In this document: piece after piece, positions 43,392 through 53,261 of the stretch
Position numbering within the stretch: position 1 is the first letter of the stretch
Layout of the letters: each line of letters starts with the position of its first letter
Assembly (NCBI RefSeq): GCF_020783655.1
Contig: NZ_JAJGQH010000019.1
Span: forward strand, 1 to 64,000
Source of the DNA: Xanthomonas melonis
GTDB lineage: Bacteria; Pseudomonadota; Gammaproteobacteria; Xanthomonadales; Xanthomonadaceae
Reading direction: 5' to 3'
DNA length: 64,000 nucleotides
The notes under the pieces: generated by a model
What the model saw: the letters and a program-made list of their open reading frames with translations, nothing else
Told to the model about the DNA's origin: nothing
Database searches by the model: none
Translations under genes and position numbers: made by a program

Positions 43392-44882
43392 ATGCACGAT
43401 ACCCGCGCGATCCGATCGCATTTCGGCTGGTTCAAACGCCGCCGCCAGCTGCAGCTGGACGATGTCACCGTGGTGGACCGCGGCATGCTGCGCAAGGCGG
43501 TCGGTGCCGCCGCGCTGGGCAATGCGATGGAATGGTTCGATTTCGGCGTGTACGGCTATCTGGCGGTGACGCTGGGCCAGGTGTTCTTTCCCGCCAGCAA
43601 CCCCACCGCGCAGCTGATCGCCACTTTCGCCACCTTCACCGTCGCGTTCCTGGTACGGCCCATCGGCGGCATGGTGTTCGGCCCGCTGGGCGATCGCTAC
43701 GGGCGGCAGAAGGTGCTGGCCGCCACGATGATCCTGATGGCGCTGGGAACCTTCAGCATCGGTCTGATCCCGTCCTACGCCAGCATCGGCCTGTGGGCGC
43801 CGGCGCTGTTGCTGATCGCGCGTCTGGTGCAGGGATTTTCCACCGGCGGCGAGTATGGCGGTGCGGCCACCTTCATTGCCGAATACGCCACCGACCGCAA
43901 TCGCGGCCTGATGGGCAGCTGGCTGGAATTCGGCACCTTGGGCGGCTACATCGCCGGTGCCGCCACGGTGACCGCGCTGCATATGAGCATCACCCCGGCG
44001 CAGATGCTGGACTGGGGCTGGCGGGTGCCGTTCCTGATCGCCGGCCCGCTCGGTCTGCTGGGCCTGTACATGCGCATGAAACTGGAGGAAACCCCGGCGT
44101 TTCGCGCCTATGCGGAGCAGGCCGAGCAACGCGAACGCCAGACCGCCGGCCAGGGCCTGATGACGCTGCTGCGCCTGCACTGGCCGCAGTTGCTCAAGTG
44201 CGTGGGACTGGTGCTGGTGTTCAACGTCACCGACTACATGCTGCTGACCTACATGCCCAGCTATCTCAGCGTCACGATGGGCTATGCGGAAAGCAAGGGC
44301 CTGTTGCTGATCATCCTGGTGATGCTGGTGATGATGCCGCTCAACATCGTCGGTGGGCTGTTCAGCGACAAGCTGGGCCGCCGCCCGATGATCATCGGCG
44401 CCTGCATCGCGCTGTTCGCGCTGGCGATTCCCTGCCTGTTGCTGATCGGCAGCGGCCACGACGGCCTGATCTTCGCCGGCCTGATGCTGCTCGGCCTGGC
44501 GCTGGTGTGCTTCACCAGTTCGATGCCGTCCACGCTGCCGGCGCTGTTCTACACGCCGGTGCGCTACAGCGCATTGTCGATCGCCTTCAACGTCTCGGTA
44601 TCGCTGTTCGGCGGTACCACGCCGCTGATCACCGCCTGGCTGGTGGAACGCACGGGTGACCCGTTGATGCCGGCGTATTACCTGATGGGCGCTGCGGCGA
44701 TCGGCCTGGTCACCATGCTGTTCGTGCGCGAAACCGCCGGCCTGCCGCTGCGTGGCTCGCCGCCTGCGGTGGCCAGCGATGCCGAAGCGCGCGCGCTGCT
44801 GCAGACCGACAGCCCGGTCACGGTGGACGCGCAGTTGCCGGTGAGTCCCGCACCTGCGGTCGGCCAGGCGCGGACCGCGTAA
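43392..44882 (+). CDS. ProP-like MFS osmoprotectant:proton symporter
   Basis: 496 residues with 12 predicted helices. The metabolite:H+ symporter signature is clear: GNAMEWFDFGVYGYLAVTLG, GPLGDRYGRQKVLAATMI and LVQGFSTGGEYGGAATFIAE. This set matches the glycine betaine/proline transporter ProP. It would take up compatible solutes when medium osmolarity rises. The C-terminal tail (after about 450) is alanine/proline-rich and lacks the coiled-coil found in E. coli ProP, so osmosensing may differ. The start at 43392 follows a short leader. Confidence 0.82.
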   Translation: MHDTRAIRSHFGWFKRRRQLQLDDVTVVDRGMLRKAVGAAALGNAMEWFDFGVYGYLAVTLGQVFFPASNPTAQLIATFATFTVAFLVRPIGGMVFGPLGDRYGRQKVLAATMILMALGTFSIGLIPSYASIGLWAPALLLIARLVQGFSTGGEYGGAATFIAEYATDRNRGLMGSWLEFGTLGGYIAGAATVTALHMSITPAQMLDWGWRVPFLIAGPLGLLGLYMRMKLEETPAFRAYAEQAEQRERQTAGQGLMTLLRLHWPQLLKCVGLVLVFNVTDYMLLTYMPSYLSVTMGYAESKGLLLIILVMLVMMPLNIVGGLFSDKLGRRPMIIGACIALFALAIPCLLLIGSGHDGLIFAGLMLLGLALVCFTSSMPSTLPALFYTPVRYSALSIAFNVSVSLFGGTTPLITAWLVERTGDPLMPAYYLMGAAAIGLVTMLFVRETAGLPLRGSPPAVASDAEARALLQTDSPVTVDAQLPVSPAPAVGQARTA

Positions 44883-44897
44883 GCGCGCAGGCTGCGC

Positions 44898-45356
44898 TCA
44901 GCGCAGCGCCGGGTCGCGGGTATCGGGCATGTCCGGATACGGCATGCCTTGCCCGGTCTCGACATAGCGTTTGAGGCTGCTGCCCAGGAAGAAGCGCCAG
45001 CCCTGCGCGCAGGTGTCGAAGCACGGCGAATCGCGGTAACCGGACTGCACGAACTCCACCTGGGTGCCTTCGCTGGTGGAGATCAGATCGAAGCGCAGCA
45101 CCGTGCCCTCCCAGGCATCGGTGTCGAGCATGTTGGAGCGCGCGCAGCGCCAGCACACCTGCCGGTGGTCGGCGTCTTCGTCGATGCGCAATTCCACCTG
45201 CCAGCCATGCCCGCTCCAGCCCAGGCAGACGCGGTCTTCCAGCTGGCGCACCTCGCGCGTCCACCAGCGCCCCAGCTGTGCGGGCTCGGACAGTGCGGCC
45301 GACACCACTTCCGGTGCGGCGGCAATCACGAAGCGGTGGCGGATCTCACGGGTCAT
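44898..45356 (-). CDS. SRPBCC (AHSA1-type) domain protein
   Basis: 152 residues beginning MTREIRHRFVIAAAPEVVSA. The SRPBCC fold is supported by LSEPAQLGRWWTREVRQLED, GSVGW-type strands (LGWSGHGWQVELRIDED) and the terminal helix FFLGSSLKRYVETGQG. Contains two cysteines (RQVCWRCARSN) unusual for the family. Soluble and single-domain, it lies convergent with the ProP-like gene. Its ligand is unknown. Confidence 0.82.
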   Translation of the reverse strand: MTREIRHRFVIAAAPEVVSAALSEPAQLGRWWTREVRQLEDRVCLGWSGHGWQVELRIDEDADHRQVCWRCARSNMLDTDAWEGTVLRFDLISTSEGTQVEFVQSGYRDSPCFDTCAQGWRFFLGSSLKRYVETGQGMPYPDMPDTRDPALR

Positions 45357-45498
45357 CTGGCGGGATTGGCGGCGTGGATACCGATGATCGCGCATTTTGC
45401 CTGCAGATTGCAGCGGTCGCGGCTGGTCGGGCGCGCTCGTCCAATACTCACACGGCGCTGGGTACCATCGCAGCAGCCCTTCCACGACGAGAGCAGGC

Positions 45499-46317
45499 AT
45501 GACGACGCTTCCGATTCCCGTACTGGATGCTGCGGCGCAGCGTGATCTGGCCGCTGCCCACGCATTGCTGGAAAACCCCGGCGTGGCGGCGCAGCTCGCC
45601 AACGCGCTGGGCGCGCCGCTGGAAAGCCTGATCAGCAAACGGCTGCCGAAACTGGTCACCCGCAGCATCGACGGTGTGACCCGCCGTGCCCTGCAGGTGG
45701 CGATGAAGTCGGCGCTGCTGAGCTTGCGTGGCGATGCTCCGGCGCTGCAACCGGCCGCCACCACACGGCATACGGTGGCAGTTGCGGTGGCGGGCGGTGC
45801 GGGCGGCTTCTTCGGGCTGCCCGGGCTGATGGTGGAATTGCCGTTGACCACCACGGTGATGTTGCGCTCGATCGCCGACATCGCCCGCGCAGAAGGAGAA
45901 TCGCTGCAGGATCCGGATACCGCGCTGGCCTGCCTGGAAGTGCTGGCGCACGGCGGCCGCAGCGCGGTCGACGATGGCGCCGAATCGGGCTATTTCGCAG
46001 TGCGTGCGGCAATGGCGCAGCAACTCAGTGCCGCCGCCCGCCACGTGGCGGCGCACGGCTTCGCCAGCAAGGGTGCACCGGCGCTGGTGTCGCTGCTGTC
46101 GCGCATCGCCGCCAAGTTCTCGGTCAACGTGGGCGAAAAGCTGGCCGTGCAGGCGGTGCCGCTGGTGGGCGCGGTCAGCGGCGCCACGCTCAATACTGTG
46201 TTCATGCGCCACTTCCAGGCAATGGCCCGCGGGCACTTCATCGTGCGCCGGCTGGAGCGGCGCTTCGGCGAGGAGGCGGTGCGGCGGGCGTATGAAGCGC
46301 TGTCTGCGCCGCGGTGA
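45499..46317 (+). CDS. EcsC family protein
   Basis: 272 residues. The EcsC family pattern is visible: SLISKRLPKLVTRSIDGVTR, VAGGAGGFFGLPGLMVELPL, TTTVMLRSIADIARAEGESL and a final segment LVGAVSGATLNTVFMRHFQA. It is membrane-associated with glycine-rich segments. In Bacillus EcsC belongs to an ABC transporter operon affecting exported proteins; there is no partner ABC gene here. The ATG at 45499 follows GAGCAGGC. Single-gene. Confidence 0.82.
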   Translation: MTTLPIPVLDAAAQRDLAAAHALLENPGVAAQLANALGAPLESLISKRLPKLVTRSIDGVTRRALQVAMKSALLSLRGDAPALQPAATTRHTVAVAVAGGAGGFFGLPGLMVELPLTTTVMLRSIADIARAEGESLQDPDTALACLEVLAHGGRSAVDDGAESGYFAVRAAMAQQLSAAARHVAAHGFASKGAPALVSLLSRIAAKFSVNVGEKLAVQAVPLVGAVSGATLNTVFMRHFQAMARGHFIVRRLERRFGEEAVRRAYEALSAPR

Positions 46318-46462
46318 AAAGAGTCTTCTTCTAACGCGCGCCGCGATCCGCAGCGCGCAACTCCAATCACCTTCCAGCGTCCCAAGATATTGGCAAACCA
46401 GCAGAAACGTGCCTTTGGACAACAAACATCAGCCGAATATGACCGATTTTCCGAGCTGGGCG

Positions 46463-46792
46463 TCATGGGGTGTCGCGGCATACCCATTCTGCAGTGACAT
46501 TTTCCCATCTTCCGGTCAGACTGCTTTGCGGAACAGCCGCCCGTCTCAAGGCTATCGACTTCGTGGCGCCGTTTCGGGTCCTGCAAGCGGCGTAACCTGC
46601 GCCCCAGAGCGAATTGAAGACTTCTTGGTTGGTAGGCCTTGCATTTCTTGGATCTCCGGTAACAGTGCCTGTCACTCTGACCAAGCCGATATCGCGCGCT
46701 TGGGCATGTTGTACAGTCGAAAGCGTAGCGGCGAAAAGCACGCAGAGCGCCAGTGTTCTGGAACTCAGGAATCGATCATGGCGAGATTTCAT
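46463..46792 (-). CDS. Small exported hypothetical protein
   Basis: 109 residues. The signal peptide is FLSSRTLALCVLFAATLSTVQHAQA, then a mature part of about 75 residues with cysteines (YAACRTRNGA and EWVCRDTP) that could be disulphide linked. The surrounding DNA is A/T-richer than its neighbours, suggesting transfer. A longer reading from 46861 is possible but lacks a start signal. Function unknown. Confidence 0.6.
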   Translation of the reverse strand: MKSRHDRFLSSRTLALCVLFAATLSTVQHAQARDIGLVRVTGTVTGDPRNARPTNQEVFNSLWGAGYAACRTRNGATKSIALRRAAVPQSSLTGRWENVTAEWVCRDTP

Positions 46793-47129
46793 ATCTAGGC
46801 CTCTTATGCGTGGTCGTTGAGTGTCGGTCGAGTGCATCGATCGAACGATGCAGTCGCACACTATATGAGTATGATTTTCTCATTGAACGTAGCTTCGCTT
46901 TTGAAGAAGAACCTTCTCGAAGAAACAAAGATTGAAACGATCTTCATCAATTCATTCCAAACATTTTCAGAGTGCGTACGTTGTTTGTGACCAGTCGCTC
47001 AGTACGTGGGTGCTGCGATACCTTTTCCACAGTCACCATTTTTTCGCACTATTTCCCTGATCGGCACGGCAGCGGCGCAGATCACGCAGTTGCGCCGTGG
47101 CGGATAATCGCTAAAGGCTATAAAGACAC
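46793..47129. other. A/T-rich intergenic stretch
   Basis: About 340 bases with lower G/C than most of the window. No gene with a recognisable sequence. Near 47115-47125 (ggctataaagacac) there is a possible -10 element shortly before the methyltransferase start. The rest may be remnants of the same foreign insert as the preceding exported protein. Confidence 0.45.
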
Positions 47130-47771
47130 ATGACCATTTCCAAGCCGTTCTCACCCGCTTGCGCGCGCAACCGCGATCCGATTCTTGCGGTGTTGCAGCG
47201 GCATTTCGCCGATCGCCACCACGTGCTGGAAATCGGTGCAGGCACCGGCCAGCACGCGGTGCACTTCGCTGCGGCGATGCCGTGGTTGCAGTGGCAGGCC
47301 AGCGACCATGCCGATCATCTGCCGGGCATGCAGCAGTGGCTGGACGAAGCGGCGCTGCCGAATACGCCGCCGCCCATTCCACTGCAGGCGGTGGTGATGC
47401 CTGCGCCCGGGCTTGCGCCGCTCCCGGCCATGCCCGTGCTGCCGGATGGCCAGCGCGGTTTCGACGCGATCTACAGCGCCAACACCCTGCACATCATGGG
47501 CTGGCCGCAGGTGCAGGCCCTGTTCGCCGGGCTGCCGGCACTGATGGCGCCCGATGCGGTGCTGGCGATCTACGGCCCCTTCAATCGCAACGGCCAGTTC
47601 ACCAGCGACAGCAACCGTGCCTTCGATGCGATGCTGCGCGAGCGCGATCCTGCATCGGGCATCCGCGATGCCGAGGCGGTGGATGCGCTGGCGGCAGCGG
47701 CCGGATTGCGCCTGATCGACGATGTGGCGTTGCCGGCCAACAACCATTGCCGGGTATGGCTGCGCAGGTAG
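47130..47771 (+). CDS. DUF938 SAM-dependent methyltransferase
   Basis: 213 residues. The DUF938 signature begins KPFSPACARNRDPILAVLQR, followed by the SAM-binding glycine motif LEIGAGTGQHAVHFAAAMP, WQASDHAD and GFDAIYSANTLHIMGWP, then YGPFNRNGQFTSDSNRAFDA and DVALPANNHCRVWLRR. Members are small class I methyltransferases with unknown substrate. Cytoplasmic. The ATG start is obvious. It lies upstream of and convergent with the DUF4159/moxR operon. Confidence 0.9.
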   Translation: MTISKPFSPACARNRDPILAVLQRHFADRHHVLEIGAGTGQHAVHFAAAMPWLQWQASDHADHLPGMQQWLDEAALPNTPPPIPLQAVVMPAPGLAPLPAMPVLPDGQRGFDAIYSANTLHIMGWPQVQALFAGLPALMAPDAVLAIYGPFNRNGQFTSDSNRAFDAMLRERDPASGIRDAEAVDALAAAAGLRLIDDVALPANNHCRVWLRR

Positions 47772-47964
47772 CCCTCATCCGACCCACGATGCGGCAGGTG
47801 GCTGGTGTTCCCGCCGGGAGACGTTGCCGCAAAGGCGGATGCGTCGCGTGCGCAGCCTTGCTGCCATGGGCAAGATCAATCGCATGCCATCCGCACGCGC
47901 ATCCAGCTTGGCCATGCAGGGGTGCGGAACCGCGTGCTGTGCATGCCGACAACGACCGGGCTGC

Positions 47965-49743
47965 CTACCTCGCTCGTGGGTTGGGCCGCCGTTCCAGCCA
48001 CCACAGCAACGCCGCGGCAAGCACGAATCCCAGCCACCACGGCCAGCGCGGCCCCGGCCGCGATGTGGCCGTTGCCGCATGCGGCGCTGCGCCGGTGTTG
48101 ACCAGTGCCAGCGTGGCGCTGCGTTGCATGTTGGCGAACAGCGCGGGTGCATCGGCGGCAGCGCGGACATAGAGCGCGCCGCTGCGCCTGCCGTCCTGCC
48201 AGCGATACCAGCCGGTCTGTTCGGGCCAGATGCCCGCGCAGGCGGCATGACCGGTGTCGGGGGCCGGCAGCAGCGGCCCGACGCTGCCATCCGGCGCCTG
48301 CAGCCGCGCTGCGTTGCCGAGGCCGCACACGTCGCTGCGCTGGTCGCGCCAGCCACTACGGACAGGTGCGTAGGCGACGGCTTTGGCGCGGGTCAGCGCC
48401 GCGAGCGTGCGGCTCCACACCGCAGCGTGCAGGTCTGGGCGGCCGCTCAGTACCAGGCGGTAGCTGTCGGTGACCGTGACCAGGCCGACGCGCCCGCGTC
48501 CCAGTGCACGCCACCAGACATACGGTGTGCCGTCGGGCGTGCGTCGCACGGCGATGGCGTCGGCATCGGCGGGCAGCACGGCGCGACGTTCCAGCACGGG
48601 TAAGGCGTCCGCTGCGGGGTCGCCTGCCGCGGTGACCGGCGGCTGTGCCGTCGCCGCAGCGGGTGGCACGGCGGCGGCGGCCATCCGCACGGGCGCCGCG
48701 GCGCCATCGCCCCGCAGCGCCAGGCCGAGTTCGGCGATCGCACTGCGATGGGCGGCATCGGGCGGGCCGCTCAGGCGCAGCAGCACGCCAAGTCCGCGTT
48801 CGATTGCGGCGCGCAGGGCGCTGCGTTGCGCGCGCGACAGTGCGGACAGTGCGCGTTCGTCCACGATCAACAGGTCGCTGCGGTCCAGGGTGGCGGCGTC
48901 GAGCGTACGCGGCGCATCGCCCAGCTGCATGCCGCCACCGGTGGCGATCTGGGTGTGCAGTTGCAGCCCGGCGTCGTGCGCCCAGCGGCGCAGATACTTG
49001 AGTTCGGGCTGCGGCGCGCCGGCCAGTATCCACAGGCTGGCCGCCGGGCTCTCCACCACCGAGACCGGCACGCTGGCCTGGTCGCGCGCGCGCCCATCGG
49101 GGCCGAGCACGCGCACCAGGAACACGCTGTCGCCAGCGGCGCGCACGTTGCCGGTGAGCTGGAAGCGGCCATCGTCGCCGGCTGCGACCAGATCCACGCG
49201 GCGGCCGGCCGGATCCAGCAGCTCCAGCCTGGCGGCGCGCAGGCCGGCGATGCGGCCCTGGATCGTCACCTCGTTGCCGGGTGCGACGGGCGCCGGCGTG
49301 CCCAGCGCGCTCAGGCCCGGCGCGGGCGGTGGCGGGCTGTAGCGCAGCGGCCAGCCACGCGCGGCGTCGCGGTCGCGCGCGGGCAGGCCGGCGCCGACGA
49401 TACGCAGCGCGGTGGTGCCGGGATGACGCCGCAGGGCGGTGGCCAGATCGGGCATGCGCTCGGCCGTGCGCAGGGCCGCGGGCGCTTCCGGCAGGGCGAT
49501 CACGGTGTCGCCAGCGGCGGCCTGCAACGCCGCAGTACTGGCGCCGGCGGTGGCCACCACCAGGGTTCCCGTGCCGCCGGGCTGCGAGGGCGGCAGCAGG
49601 GCGCAATACAGCAGCGCCGCGCAGACGGGTTGCAGCACCAGCACCGCGGCCTTACGCCGGGCCGGTAGGCGCGCACGGTGTAGCCGCCACCAGGCCAGCA
49701 GGGTGATCGTGACCACGGTGGCCAGGGCGGTCCATGCCGGCAT
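47965..49743 (-). CDS. Large inner membrane protein of the MoxR-type operon
   Basis: 592 residues. Starts MPAWTALATVVTITLLAWWR, with a transmembrane helix at the N-terminus, a second at about 35-50, and one near the C-terminus (WWLGFVLAAALLWWLERR). The large periplasmic part contains repeats of strands and a disulphide candidate pair (RSDVCGLGN, HAACAGIWP). It resembles the last gene of MoxR/DUF58/BatA/DUF4175 clusters, sometimes linked to VWA-like and glutamine-amidotransferase-like domains. Its start overlaps the DUF4175 stop by one base (TGATG). Function not assigned. Confidence 0.75.
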   Translation of the reverse strand: MPAWTALATVVTITLLAWWRLHRARLPARRKAAVLVLQPVCAALLYCALLPPSQPGGTGTLVVATAGASTAALQAAAGDTVIALPEAPAALRTAERMPDLATALRRHPGTTALRIVGAGLPARDRDAARGWPLRYSPPPPAPGLSALGTPAPVAPGNEVTIQGRIAGLRAARLELLDPAGRRVDLVAAGDDGRFQLTGNVRAAGDSVFLVRVLGPDGRARDQASVPVSVVESPAASLWILAGAPQPELKYLRRWAHDAGLQLHTQIATGGGMQLGDAPRTLDAATLDRSDLLIVDERALSALSRAQRSALRAAIERGLGVLLRLSGPPDAAHRSAIAELGLALRGDGAAAPVRMAAAAVPPAAATAQPPVTAAGDPAADALPVLERRAVLPADADAIAVRRTPDGTPYVWWRALGRGRVGLVTVTDSYRLVLSGRPDLHAAVWSRTLAALTRAKAVAYAPVRSGWRDQRSDVCGLGNAARLQAPDGSVGPLLPAPDTGHAACAGIWPEQTGWYRWQDGRRSGALYVRAAADAPALFANMQRSATLALVNTGAAPHAATATSRPGPRWPWWLGFVLAAALLWWLERRPNPRAR

Positions 49744-52037
49744 CAGGGGCGCTCCGGTGCGTGCAAGGCATCGAGATAGCGTTGGCCGCCGACATCCGGC
49801 GCCACGCGCGGTTGCACGGCGGCCGGTGGGCGAACCAGCAGCGGCCACAGCAGTGCGCGCAGGCGCTGCCGGCACGCGGCGCAAGCCGGCGTGGTGCGCA
49901 GGGTCTCCACCGCGGCGGCCAGGTCGAGCGGTCCGTCGATGGCCGTGGCGTGCGCGGGCAGCCAGCGCGCGAAGGCGTCCAGTGCGGCGCGATCGCCGCT
50001 GCCGACGGGTTCGCCCAGCGCCTGCCACAGCGCCACCGGCTGCGGATCGGCGGTGGTGCGGGGCACCAGCGCATCGGCGCCGCGGACCAGCCCGTCGCGC
50101 TTGCCGCTCATGCGCCGGCTGGGGTCGATCGGCGGCAGTTGCGTGCCCACGCGCGCCAGGTAGATGCGCTCGGCCTGCTGCACCTGCTTGATGAAGCCCA
50201 GCGCCTTGTTGGCATAGGGCAGCGCGCGCTCGGGATGGCCCTGGCGCAACTCGCCTTCCGATTGCCACATCTGATCCAGCGCAGCGCGCAGCAGGGCACG
50301 GGTCTGCGGGTCGAGCAGGGTGGCGGCTTCGGCGTGGTCGTGGGTGTGGCCGAATTCGGCAAGCACGTTCTCCGCCTGGCCGAAGCCGCTGCGCTCGGGC
50401 CGGCCGTTGCCGCCGCCGTGGTCGTGATCGTGGTCGTCCAGCGCGGCGGCGCCGGATTCGGCGGCATGGGCGTCATGGTCGTGATCGTCGTGGTCATGCC
50501 CGGCGTGCGCTTGAGTGTCCGAACGGGCGGCGGGTGCGCTTGGCGCATCGGCGGTGGGCATGTCTGCGGTGGGCAGATCGTCGGCCGGCGCGGCGCTGCC
50601 GGGCGCGGCGTCGGCGTCGGCGGTGGGCGGGGCCTGGGGCGCGCCTTCGCTCTCTTCGCCCAGGAACTGGCCGTAGCGCAGCCGCAGCAGGCGCTGGTCC
50701 ACGCCGATGGCGTCGGAGCGCCTGAGGAAGGTACTCGCGTCCAGGCGCGGCTTCTCCTTCAGCAGCGCCTCCGCGTCGATGATGATCTGGCGCTGGCTGC
50801 GGAAATAGGCGGGCAGGGTGCGTTTGACGCTGGCCTCCAGGCCGGCGGCCATGTTTGCTTCCGGCGGCGGCCAGCGCAGGATCACGCTGGCGCTGCGCGC
50901 TTCCTGCGGGCCGGGTTGGCGGGTGTCGTGGACGATGAGCTGGGCGATCAGGTCGTCGCCCGCAGCCATGCCCAGCGCCTGTGGCTGCACGGTGGCGGCG
51001 AAGCGGCGGCGGTTGGCGGGGCCGCTGCCGGTGAGCGTGCGGCGCTGGGTGGTGAAGGTGATGTTCTCGCCGCTGCCCTGGGCCAGGGTCAGCCGCAGCT
51101 CGGCGTTGGCGGCCACCGCATAGTCGTCGCTGGCCTCGAACTGCAGCACCCAGCCGCGATCGCCGGTGGGTGCCGGTGTCCACAGCACCAGGCTTTGTTC
51201 GGGCGCCAGCACCCGCACCTGCGGCGGGCGGTCCGGCAGCACGTCCAGCCGGTGCAGCGTGCCGTCGGCCGGTGCGCCGTCGATCAGGATGCGATACAGC
51301 GCCGGCTGCAGGGCCAGCCACTGGCCGTGCCAGTGGTCGGAGCGGCCCTGCCGGGTCAGCGCGACCAGGCGGCCGTCGCCGAGCCGCAGCGCCACCGTGC
51401 GCGCGGCAGGGCCGACCTGCAGCTGCCAGTCCAGCCGGGTGCCGGCGGGCACCCGGGCGTCCAGGCCGGGCAGCCGTGCGGCCGGCAGGCCGGTGTAGGC
51501 CGGCGGCGTGCTCTGCAGCCGTGCCTGCCGCAGCGTGGGCCCTGCGCCGATGGCACGGGCGGCGGCGCGGTCCACCTTTTCCGCTGGCGGCAACACACGC
51601 GATGGCCATAGCAGCAGCGTGGCGCAGACCAGCACGCCCAGTGCGCTCCAGGGCCCGGCGCGCCGCCACGGCCAGGCTGGGCGCAGGTCGCGCGGGGTGC
51701 TGCGCAGGCGCTGCTCCAGTCGCTGCCGCTGCAGCGCCTGCAGCGGGCCGAGCCGATCGGTGGGCACGAACAGCAGATCGCTGCTGTCTTCCAGCTCCGG
51801 CGCACGGTCCAGCCGGCGGATCAGCCAGGCCTGGTCCAGCCGGCGTGCCGCCTGCAGCGCCACCGCGGCCAGCGCCAGCAGGCCTGCAAGCAACAGCGGA
51901 ACGAGCGCGGCCTGCATCTGCAGACGCCAGGCCAGCACCGCCGGCAGCACCGCCAGCGGCAGCCCGAACAACAGCACGCCGGATGCCGTGCGCCGGCGTG
52001 CGGCCTGCCACGCGCGCTGCAGCTGTGGCGTGCTCAT
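49743..52037 (-). CDS. DUF4175 family membrane protein
   Basis: 764 residues. Two N-terminal helix regions (about 20-55 and 120-140) precede a long periplasmic part with repeats of beta-strands. Around residues 490-530 there is a histidine/aspartate stretch (HAGHDHDDHDHD and DDHDHDHGGG) likely to bind metal ions. DUF4175 proteins usually occur with MoxR ATPases and BatA-like proteins. The start overlaps the BatA-like stop (ATGA), and the next start overlaps its own stop by one base, showing tight translational coupling. The role is unproven. Confidence 0.82.
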   Translation of the reverse strand: MSTPQLQRAWQAARRRTASGVLLFGLPLAVLPAVLAWRLQMQAALVPLLLAGLLALAAVALQAARRLDQAWLIRRLDRAPELEDSSDLLFVPTDRLGPLQALQRQRLEQRLRSTPRDLRPAWPWRRAGPWSALGVLVCATLLLWPSRVLPPAEKVDRAAARAIGAGPTLRQARLQSTPPAYTGLPAARLPGLDARVPAGTRLDWQLQVGPAARTVALRLGDGRLVALTRQGRSDHWHGQWLALQPALYRILIDGAPADGTLHRLDVLPDRPPQVRVLAPEQSLVLWTPAPTGDRGWVLQFEASDDYAVAANAELRLTLAQGSGENITFTTQRRTLTGSGPANRRRFAATVQPQALGMAAGDDLIAQLIVHDTRQPGPQEARSASVILRWPPPEANMAAGLEASVKRTLPAYFRSQRQIIIDAEALLKEKPRLDASTFLRRSDAIGVDQRLLRLRYGQFLGEESEGAPQAPPTADADAAPGSAAPADDLPTADMPTADAPSAPAARSDTQAHAGHDHDDHDHDAHAAESGAAALDDHDHDHGGGNGRPERSGFGQAENVLAEFGHTHDHAEAATLLDPQTRALLRAALDQMWQSEGELRQGHPERALPYANKALGFIKQVQQAERIYLARVGTQLPPIDPSRRMSGKRDGLVRGADALVPRTTADPQPVALWQALGEPVGSGDRAALDAFARWLPAHATAIDGPLDLAAAVETLRTTPACAACRQRLRALLWPLLVRPPAAVQPRVAPDVGGQRYLDALHAPERP

Positions 52038-53218
52038 GGCGCCGCGTTCCGGCGGGGTGCGGTGGCCAGCCAGCGCTCCAGGGCGAACAGCAGCAGCACC
52101 AGGCCGATCAGCCACGGCGCCAGCGACTGCGGCGGCACGCGCAGCCGGATGGCGGCGCCACGCTGCGGGGACTGGGTCTGCGCCGGCGCGGTCTGCGGAT
52201 TGGGGGGCGGCTGCAGCGCGGTACGCAGGCGGGCAGGGAAGTCGGCCTCCAGCACGGCGGGCAGGTGCTGCGGTTCCAGCGGCGCGCTCCAGCGCAGGAG
52301 GCGGCCGCGGCCCAGCGGCGCGGCGTCCAGCAGCGCGTCGCCATCGGGCTCACCCACCGCTTGCAGCGGGGCGGCCGATGCGTGCGGAACCGGCGCCTGC
52401 GCCCCCAGCACCAGCTGCCCACCGGCCGCGACCCAGGCGATGACCGATGCGGACGGAGGGGTGGACGACAGCCAGATCACCACCGTGCCGGGTGCCCAGC
52501 GCGCGGGCTGCGCTGCCGCGGGCGTGGTCACCGGCAAGCTGCCCGGCAGCGCCCAGGCCGCATGCACGGCGCGCAGATAGCGCAACGCCGGCATGGCAGG
52601 GGTGTCGGCCACCGCCAGCAGGGATGGCGGGGCGCGGGCCGGCGCCGGCGCGAGCGGCGAGCGGCCCGGCAGCACCTGCCAGTGCACCGCACGCGCGAGT
52701 TGCACGCGTCGCGCATCCAGTGCGCCCCATTGCGCGGGCACGATCACGCTGAGCGTGGCCTCGGCCGGCAGGCCGGCATCGAGTTCGCGCAACAGGCTGC
52801 CGACCGGCTGCGGAGTGCCGAGCGTCGTGCGATCGTGGTCCGCGTTGGTGACATCGATCGGTGCAAAGCCCGGCGCCAGCCACAGCCACTGCGCATCGTC
52901 GGCATGCGGCAAGGCACGCGCCGCAGCCAGATCCACGCCCGGGCTGACCGCGATCCGCGGACGGCTGTCCGGCCGGTCGCGCAGTGCCGGTTCGGCCAGC
53001 AGCAGCGCCAGCGCGGCCAGCAACAGCAGGCGCAGCAGCAACAAGGGCCACTCGTCCAAGCGCACCCGGTGGCGCGGGCGCGGCATCGCACGCAGCCAGC
53101 GCAGGGCGGCGAAGTCGGTGGGCCGATGCTCGCTGCGCCGTGCCAGATGGATCAGCAGCGGCATCAACAGCGCCGCCAGCGCCGCCAGGCCGGCCGGGAA
53201 GAGCAACAGCAGGTTCAC
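52034..53218 (-). CDS. BatA-like (aerotolerance regulator N-terminal) membrane protein
   Basis: 394 residues. GTG at 53218 begins VNLLLLFPAGLAALAALLMP, the characteristic BatA/CtpA-type N-terminal region with LLIHLARRSEHRPTDFAALRWL. A second helix (WPLLLLRLLLLAALALLLAE) follows, and one near the C-terminus (LAPWLIGLVLLLFALERWL). The middle periplasmic domain of about 250 residues lacks a recognisable MIDAS site, unlike VWA-containing BatA proteins. It is coupled to its neighbours by overlapping stops and starts. Confidence 0.78.
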   Translation of the reverse strand: MNLLLLFPAGLAALAALLMPLLIHLARRSEHRPTDFAALRWLRAMPRPRHRVRLDEWPLLLLRLLLLAALALLLAEPALRDRPDSRPRIAVSPGVDLAAARALPHADDAQWLWLAPGFAPIDVTNADHDRTTLGTPQPVGSLLRELDAGLPAEATLSVIVPAQWGALDARRVQLARAVHWQVLPGRSPLAPAPARAPPSLLAVADTPAMPALRYLRAVHAAWALPGSLPVTTPAAAQPARWAPGTVVIWLSSTPPSASVIAWVAAGGQLVLGAQAPVPHASAAPLQAVGEPDGDALLDAAPLGRGRLLRWSAPLEPQHLPAVLEADFPARLRTALQPPPNPQTAPAQTQSPQRGAAIRLRVPPQSLAPWLIGLVLLLFALERWLATAPRRNAAP

Positions 53219-53261
53219 TGCGGCACCAACCCGACGGCGTGGGCGCGGACCAACAGCCCGC

